Part shown: piece after piece, positions 54,552-57,977 of the stretch
Numbering within the stretch: the stretch's first letter is position 1
Layout: every line of letters begins with the position of its first letter
Assembly (NCBI GenBank): GCA_904384225.1
Contig: CAJFJV010000010.1
Span: 1-57,977, forward strand
DNA: 57,977 nucleotides
Direction: 5' to 3'
Source of the DNA: an uncultured Oscillospiraceae bacterium
Lineage (GTDB): Bacteria > Bacillota > Clostridia > Oscillospirales > Ruminococcaceae
Made by a program: the position numbers and the translations under genes
Notes under the pieces: generated by a model
What the model saw: only the letters and a program-made list of their open reading frames with translations
Databases searched by the model: none
What the model was told of the DNA's origin: nothing

Positions 54552-55268
54552 TTATTCTTTTTTCTCTTCAATAAAAGCGATTGGGTCAACCCATTCCCTA
54601 TCTTTTTTTATACCAAGATGCAGATGGCTTTCCTCTGCACGTTCGATATCTGCCGTTTCTCCGACCGTTCCGATCACATCGCCAAGTTTTACCGACTGAC
54701 CGGTTGTTACACGAATATCATCGCCGAGATTGGCATAATAACTGATGACGCCGTCTGTGTGTTCAATCGTAACTGTGCATCCCCAAAGATCATCCGTTTC
54801 AACTGCGGATACGGTCCCGGCAGAAACAGCCTTGACCGGTGTTCCGGCAGAGGCGGCAAGATCGGTGCCTGTATGCAGGACCCAGTCGCCAAGCGTTTTA
54901 GACTTGACCATATTCTCGCCGCTGTAAGCGTTTAAAACATCGCCGGAGACCGGCATAGCAAATGCGGTTGTTTTGGCCGGTTCCGTCGGCTCTGTTACAG
55001 TCGGCGCAGTGCTTTCCTCAGGAGTGGAAACCTCCTCTTCGGAAGGAAGGGTAACTGGCGTATCGGCGGGCAAATTTAAATCGGTTTCGCTGTCAGAAAT
55101 TTCTGGAGTAGATACTTCCGGCGGCGTGACTTCTAGTTTTCTCATAGCTGCGGTAACACCGAACCATGCTGCGGCGCCGATCGCAACAAGGCTGCAGGCA
55201 AGTGCGATATAAAAGCCTTTTGCGTTTTTCGTCCGGCTTTTTGCACGGTTTATTTGTATCTTTTTCAT
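54552..55268 (-). CDS. M23 peptidase, SpoIIQ-like
   Basis: 238 residues: basic N-terminus, membrane helix (about 21-42), a Thr/Pro/Glu-rich stalk (45-100), and a LytM/M23 domain. The zinc ligands are His and Asp in HTGTD and His in HLHLG, so the site looks intact, unlike B. subtilis SpoIIQ, which lost a key His. Size, stalk and topology fit clostridial SpoIIQ, which links the forespore to SpoIIIAH, but another membrane-bound M23 hydrolase is possible. ATG 55268 follows GGAGGAAC. No clear sigma-F promoter was found. Confidence 0.78.
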   Translation of the reverse strand: MKKIQINRAKSRTKNAKGFYIALACSLVAIGAAAWFGVTAAMRKLEVTPPEVSTPEISDSETDLNLPADTPVTLPSEEEVSTPEESTAPTVTEPTEPAKTTAFAMPVSGDVLNAYSGENMVKSKTLGDWVLHTGTDLAASAGTPVKAVSAGTVSAVETDDLWGCTVTIEHTDGVISYYANLGDDIRVTTGQSVKLGDVIGTVGETADIERAEESHLHLGIKKDREWVDPIAFIEEKKE

Positions 55269-55545
55269 AGTCTTCTGTTCCTCCTGCTTTTTATTTATGA
55301 CACGATCCCGCCACAAACCAGGCAAAAAGGTTCAGCTGTGTCCGTCGCCGGCGATAGACCGTGCAGTTTTTATTGTAATGAGTAAAACCATAGCTTCCGC
55401 GGCTTAGGCGGATTAACAGCGGCAACACATTTAGAAATACCGTCTACTTGCTGTCGGTGATAGTGTTGCCGGAAAGAAAAATTTTATGCCGTAAATTCAT
55501 GTTCATATTATAGTCAAAAAATTCACAAAATTCGCTGAAAAGCGG
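55269..55545. other. Intergenic region with a long inverted repeat
   Basis: CGGCAACAC (55420-55428) and GTGTTGCCG (55463-55471) are perfect complements around 34 bases that include ACCG/CGGT. Neither strand has a T run after it. No gene is visible. Confidence 0.45.
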
Positions 55546-55574
55546 TTGACGTTTATTTGCATATCTATTATAAT
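55546..55574 (+). promoter_or_regulatory. Promoter of serC-serA
   Basis: TTGACG (55546-55551), 17 bases, TATAAT (55569-55574). The leader of about 70 bases shows no T-box. Confidence 0.75.
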
Positions 55575-55652
55575 GATTTGTATACACAATTTAATGCGGT
55601 GCAGTATAAAAGCAGTATGCTGCTACTATGACAGAAATGGGGTTGTTGAATC

Positions 55653-56738
55653 ATGAGCAGAGTGTATAACTTCAGTGCAGGCCCGTCTATGCTTCCTGAA
55701 AGCGTTTTGAAAACAGCGGCGGCGGAAATGCTGGACTATCAAGGGTGCGGACAGTCCGTTATGGAGATGTCACACCGTTCTAAGGTTTACGAGGGAATCA
55801 TTAACGCCTGCGAAGCCTCTCTGCGTGAGGTTATGAATATTCCGGACGGCTATAAAGTCCTGTTTCTTCAGGGCGGCGCTTCTTCACAGTTTGCTATGGT
55901 ACCGCTCAACCTGATGAACAAGAACAACAAAGCGGACTATGTCATAACTGGGCAATGGGCTAAAAAGGCCTATACGGAAGCTGCGCGCTACGGGAAGGTA
56001 AATGTAGTCGCCTCTTCTGCGGATAAGACATTTTCGTATATTCCGGAATTGGATTCCACGTCATTTGATCCGGATGCGGATTATTTTCATATTTGTTTAA
56101 ACAACACAATATACGGGACAAAATATCATGACATCCCCAATACAGGAAAGGTACCGCTGGTAGCTGATGTGAGTTCGTGCATTTTGTCAGAGCCGATTGA
56201 CGTTTCAAAATTTGGTGTGCTCTATGCGGGCGCGCAAAAAAACATGGGTCCGGCCGGCCTTACCGTTGTGATTATTCGCGAGGATCTAATCGGAAATGCA
56301 ATGGATATCACGCCTACCATGTTCAATTATAAAACCCATGCCGATAACGGATCTATGTTTAATACACCGCCAACCTATGCTATTTATATCTGCAAACTGG
56401 TGCTTGATTGGATCAAAAATGAAATTGGCGGACTTGAAAATATGAAAACAATCAATGAGAAAAAAGCAGCCTTGCTGTATGATTTTCTTGACGGCTCGCA
56501 TCTTTTTAAAGGCACGGTGGAAAAGGGTTCGCGTTCTTTAATGAATATTCCGTTTATTACCGGAAGCGAGGACTTGGATAAGAAGTTTGTCGCAGAAGCG
56601 ACGGCGGCTGGATTTGTCAATTTAAAAGGGCATCGTACCGTTGGCGGTATGCGCGCTTCTATTTATAATGCGATGCCTATGGAAGGTGTAGAGAAACTGG
56701 TTGCCTTTATGAAGGCGTTTGAAGAGACAAACGCTTAA
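55653..56738 (+). CDS. serC: Phosphoserine aminotransferase
   Basis: PLP enzyme converting 3-phosphohydroxypyruvate to phosphoserine, the second step of serine synthesis. 361 residues; YNFSAGPSMLPESVL at the start, and GAQKNMGPAGLTVVI carries the PLP-binding Lys. HADNGSMFNTPPTYAIYI is diagnostic. ATG 55653 follows only a weak GGGG site. Lies 33 bases before serA. Confidence 0.95.
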   Translation: MSRVYNFSAGPSMLPESVLKTAAAEMLDYQGCGQSVMEMSHRSKVYEGIINACEASLREVMNIPDGYKVLFLQGGASSQFAMVPLNLMNKNNKADYVITGQWAKKAYTEAARYGKVNVVASSADKTFSYIPELDSTSFDPDADYFHICLNNTIYGTKYHDIPNTGKVPLVADVSSCILSEPIDVSKFGVLYAGAQKNMGPAGLTVVIIREDLIGNAMDITPTMFNYKTHADNGSMFNTPPTYAIYICKLVLDWIKNEIGGLENMKTINEKKAALLYDFLDGSHLFKGTVEKGSRSLMNIPFITGSEDLDKKFVAEATAAGFVNLKGHRTVGGMRASIYNAMPMEGVEKLVAFMKAFEETNA

Positions 56739-56771
56739 GCATTTCGGCAAGGGAAAAGGAGACGGTCTTTT

Positions 56772-57932
56772 ATGTTTCAGATTCAGACAATGAATAAAAT
56801 ATCCCCTGCGGGCCTTGATCAGTTTGATCGTGCCAAATACACATGGGGGGATGAAATGGCGGCGCCGGACGCGATTATTGTCCGCTCTGCCGCCCTGCAT
56901 GACATGGAGTTCCCCGCGTCTCTTAAGGCGATTGCACGCGCTGGTGCAGGCGTAAACAATATCCCGGTTGACCGCTGTACGGAACAGGGCATTGTGGTTT
57001 TTAATACTCCGGGCGCAAACGCCAATGCGGTTAAAGAAATGGTGATTTTGGCACTGCTGATGTCATCCCGTAAAGTTGCTGCTTCCATGGATTGGATCAA
57101 GACATTAAAAGGGAATGGCGCGGAAGTTAGCAAGCTGGTCGAAAAAGGGAAATCACAATTTGCAGGACCGGAAATTGCAGGAAAGAAGCTTGGCGTTATA
57201 GGTTTGGGCGCGATCGGCATTCTGGTGGCAAATGCTGCTGAGGCGCTTGGTATGACGGTATACGGGTATGATCCGTATATTAGTGTAGATGCAGCGTGGG
57301 GGTTATCCCGTAGTATTATCCATGCTCCATCTCTGAAGGAAATTTATGAAAATTGCGATTATATAACGCTGCATGTCCCTGCAAACAAGGAGACCAAAGG
57401 CAGTATCAACGCGTCTTCCATAGCAATGATGAAATCGGGTGTAAGAATCATCAATTTTGCACGCGGCGAGCTTGTTGAAACAGATGATTTGCTGTCAGCT
57501 TTGGATGAAAGACAAGTTAAGGTCTATGTTACAGACTTTCCTACGGATGAAATGCTTGACCATCCGGGGGTTGTCGCCTTCCCACATCTTGGTGCTTCCA
57601 CTCCGGAGTCAGAAGACAACTGCGCGCGTATGGCAGCCCAAGAACTGATCGATTTTTTGGAAAGCGGCAATATAAAAAACAGTGTGAATCTGCCCGATGC
57701 AATGATGGCAAAAACACCTTTGCCGCGGGTTTGTGTGATTCATAAAAATGCAAAAACAATTATTTCGCAGATTTCAGCCGCGTTGTCAGATTTGAATATT
57801 GAGAATATGCTCAATAAATCAAAAGGCGACTACGCCTACACTATGCTGGATGTTGATCGTGCTGTACCGGCCGCAGCGCTGGAAGCTGTTTCTGCTGTAG
57901 AAGGCGTTATCCGTGTTTTTGTTGTCGAGTAA
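56772..57932 (+). CDS. serA: D-3-phosphoglycerate dehydrogenase
   Basis: NAD-dependent first enzyme of serine synthesis. 386 residues: substrate domain, Rossmann motif GVIGLGAIGILVAN near 142, catalytic Arg in NFARGEL, His in FPHLGASTPESEDNCA, and a C-terminal ACT domain (about 315-386) that may sense serine. It is the short type without the intervening domain. ATG 56772 follows AAGGAGAC. Encoded with serC. Confidence 0.94.
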   Translation: MFQIQTMNKISPAGLDQFDRAKYTWGDEMAAPDAIIVRSAALHDMEFPASLKAIARAGAGVNNIPVDRCTEQGIVVFNTPGANANAVKEMVILALLMSSRKVAASMDWIKTLKGNGAEVSKLVEKGKSQFAGPEIAGKKLGVIGLGAIGILVANAAEALGMTVYGYDPYISVDAAWGLSRSIIHAPSLKEIYENCDYITLHVPANKETKGSINASSIAMMKSGVRIINFARGELVETDDLLSALDERQVKVYVTDFPTDEMLDHPGVVAFPHLGASTPESEDNCARMAAQELIDFLESGNIKNSVNLPDAMMAKTPLPRVCVIHKNAKTIISQISAALSDLNIENMLNKSKGDYAYTMLDVDRAVPAAALEAVSAVEGVIRVFVVE

Positions 57933-57939
57933 TGAATAG

Positions 57940-57974
57940 AAAAAGCAGCGTTCCTATAGGAACGCTGCTTTTTC
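57940..57974 (+). terminator. Terminator of serC-serA
   Basis: AAAAAGCAGCGTTCC and its complement form a 15-bp stem around TATA (57940-57973), ending in a T run. Confidence 0.9.
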
Positions 57975-57977
57975 TAT

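Overview
The window is a compact low/mid-GC Clostridia chromosome segment, probably from a gut-associated, spore-forming, fermentative member of the Oscillospirales/Ruminococcaceae. The evidence is: strong AGGAGG-type ribosome binding sites and many TTGACA-N17-TATAAT promoters; endospore genes (dpaA-dpaB, spoVG, a SpoIIQ-like M23 protein); fermentation enzymes (pyruvate formate-lyase, L-lactate dehydrogenase, a FucO-type alcohol dehydrogenase); an ECF folate transporter behind a THF riboswitch; and enzymes for host-type N-glycans. The family assignment is inference from gene content. No rRNA, complete tRNA, insertion sequence, prophage or CRISPR array was found.

Layout. 1-3.0 kb: THF riboswitch and folT-like S component, then a MATE exporter. 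3.4-12.6 kb: type II fatty-acid synthesis, with fabD and a GNAT gene leaving leftward and fabH-fabG-fabF-accB-fabZ-accC-accD-accA-acpP running rightward from a shared, palindrome-rich control region. No enoyl-ACP reductase or FapR/FabT-type regulator is encoded with them. 12.6-14.2 kb: dipicolinate synthase dpaA-dpaB behind a sigma-K-like promoter. 14.2-15.9 kb: second MATE exporter with a structured leader. 16.1-20.5 kb: murC, then rsmA-hemW with a long structured leader, then a short candidate RNA gene with a consensus promoter and a FadR/PdhR-like palindrome, then spoVG. 21-25.8 kb: pflB (no pflA nearby), a nitrilase-family amidase and ldh. 25.8-29.2 kb: prmA translationally coupled to a lipoprotein metallopeptidase whose signal peptide is broken by a one-base homopolymer slip, divergent from glyQS. 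29.2-31.2 kb: two GNAT acetyltransferases.

31.2-41.7 kb and 46.6-51.0 kb form a glycan-use region. It holds a GH43-like protein, a FrlB-like sugar isomerase/deglycase and FrlD-like kinase pair, a cytoplasmic GH38 alpha-mannosidase, a two-permease plus binding-protein sugar ABC importer without its own ATPase, and a large surface-anchored GH85 endo-beta-N-acetylglucosaminidase. A reasonable reading is that GH85 releases high-mannose oligosaccharides outside the cell, the ABC system imports them and GH38 trims them inside. Between these lie alr with a small membrane protein, tadA, a CPBP-like membrane protein and a YegS/BmrU lipid kinase.

51.1-58.0 kb: a two-gene unit encoding a 100-residue unknown protein and a Nif11-like peptide with a double-glycine and an aromatic tail, divergent from a zinc-ribbon membrane protein; then fucO, the SpoIIQ-like peptidase, and serC-serA. 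The least explained items are the Nif11-like pair, the short RNA gene at about 20.04-20.17 kb, the MATE leader, and the structured leader of the glycan importer.
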